NCBI GenBank assembly: GCA_900555045.1
Contig: USJW01000083.1
Location: 1 to 21,523 of the forward strand
Source of the DNA: an uncultured Clostridium sp.
GTDB lineage: Bacteria; Bacillota; Clostridia; Lachnospirales; Lachnospiraceae
Direction: 5' to 3'
Length of the DNA stretch: 21,523 nucleotides
Part shown: in pieces, positions 21,387 through 21,523 of the stretch
Layout of the letters: every line of letters begins with the position of its first letter
Position numbering within the stretch: the stretch's first letter is position 1
Notes under the pieces: generated by a model
The model's database searches: none
What the model was told of the DNA's origin: nothing
Seen by the model: the letters and a program-made list of their open reading frames with translations, nothing else
Made by a program: the position numbers and the translations under genes

Positions 21387-21523
21387 GCGCCTGCGCCCGG
21401 AGGTGTGGCGCTCTCCTGGGCGAAAGCCCGGCCCCGGCGCCGCAGCCGGTTCTAAAATTTCTGTAAAAACTTTTTTCAAATCTTCTATCTGTTCAATTCC
21501 ATTTTCCAGGTTTATGATATGAC

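Noticed and set aside
21387..21450. GC-rich hairpins after yebC (including GGGC-GAAA-GCCC) as a structured RNA gene
   Set aside because: No promoter or known RNA motif was recognised and the pairing is what GC-rich spacer sequence often gives.
21387..21523. Minus-strand frame reading IINLENGIEQIEDLKKVF at the right edge, as the end of a convergent gene
   Set aside because: It looks protein-like for about 25 residues, but then continues through GC-rich repeats and the terminator into the end of the yebC-type gene with no stop until 21273, and its GAA/AAA/TTT codons differ from the neighbours. The contig end prevents a decision.

Overview
The window looks like one end of a chromosomal contig from a GC-rich member of the Clostridia, most probably Lachnospiraceae. 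This rests on gene content and order (lysine riboswitch-dapA-dapB; rex-acpS-nnr-alr-mazF), AGGAGG-type ribosome binding sites, AT-rich consensus sigma-A promoters between GC-rich genes, and hairpin-plus-U-tract terminators. No phage, insertion sequence, CRISPR array, tRNA or rRNA is visible. The first 47 bases are not biological: they match the 3' end of an Illumina P7 index primer, so true genomic sequence starts at about base 48.

Layout. (1) 50-79: last codons of an unidentified upstream gene. (2) 204-716: an ATP:corrinoid adenosyltransferase with its own promoter. (3) 720-2722: a lysine riboswitch with terminator, then dapA and dapB, the first two committed steps of the diaminopimelate/lysine pathway. 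(4) 2803-3662: two small envelope proteins of unknown function, a Ser/Gly-rich lipoprotein and a single-span membrane protein carrying three KRCSAA-type repeats. (5) 3664-6111: purC and purB with a strong promoter and terminator. (6) 6163-8533: a LysR-type regulator translationally coupled to a MATE exporter. (7) 8540-10128: purA, of a divergent type, behind a structured leader, ending in a bidirectional terminator. (8) 10121-12557, minus strand: an ABC-F ATPase and a two-span small membrane protein. (9) 12563-17119: divergent rex, then acpS, nnr, alr and a mazF-type RNase. The first four genes are tightly packed. (10) 17196-20456: a PH/GRAM-like protein, a CNNM/CBS/CorC membrane protein and a second MATE exporter. 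(11) 20471-21386: a YebC-family protein with promoter and terminator. The last ~135 bases hold no convincing gene.

The genes mostly serve core metabolism: lysine/cell-wall precursors (dapA, dapB, alr), purine synthesis (purC, purB and purA, which include both enzymes of the IMP-to-AMP branch) and redox/cofactor upkeep (rex, nnr). I did not find a convincing new multi-gene system. The points most worth a second look are the near-consensus Rex box in the divergent rex/ABC-F promoter, the altered active-site residues in PurA and its structured leader, the MazF toxin with no visible antitoxin, a promoter nested in a terminator at 17539-17610, and the repeat-bearing small membrane protein.
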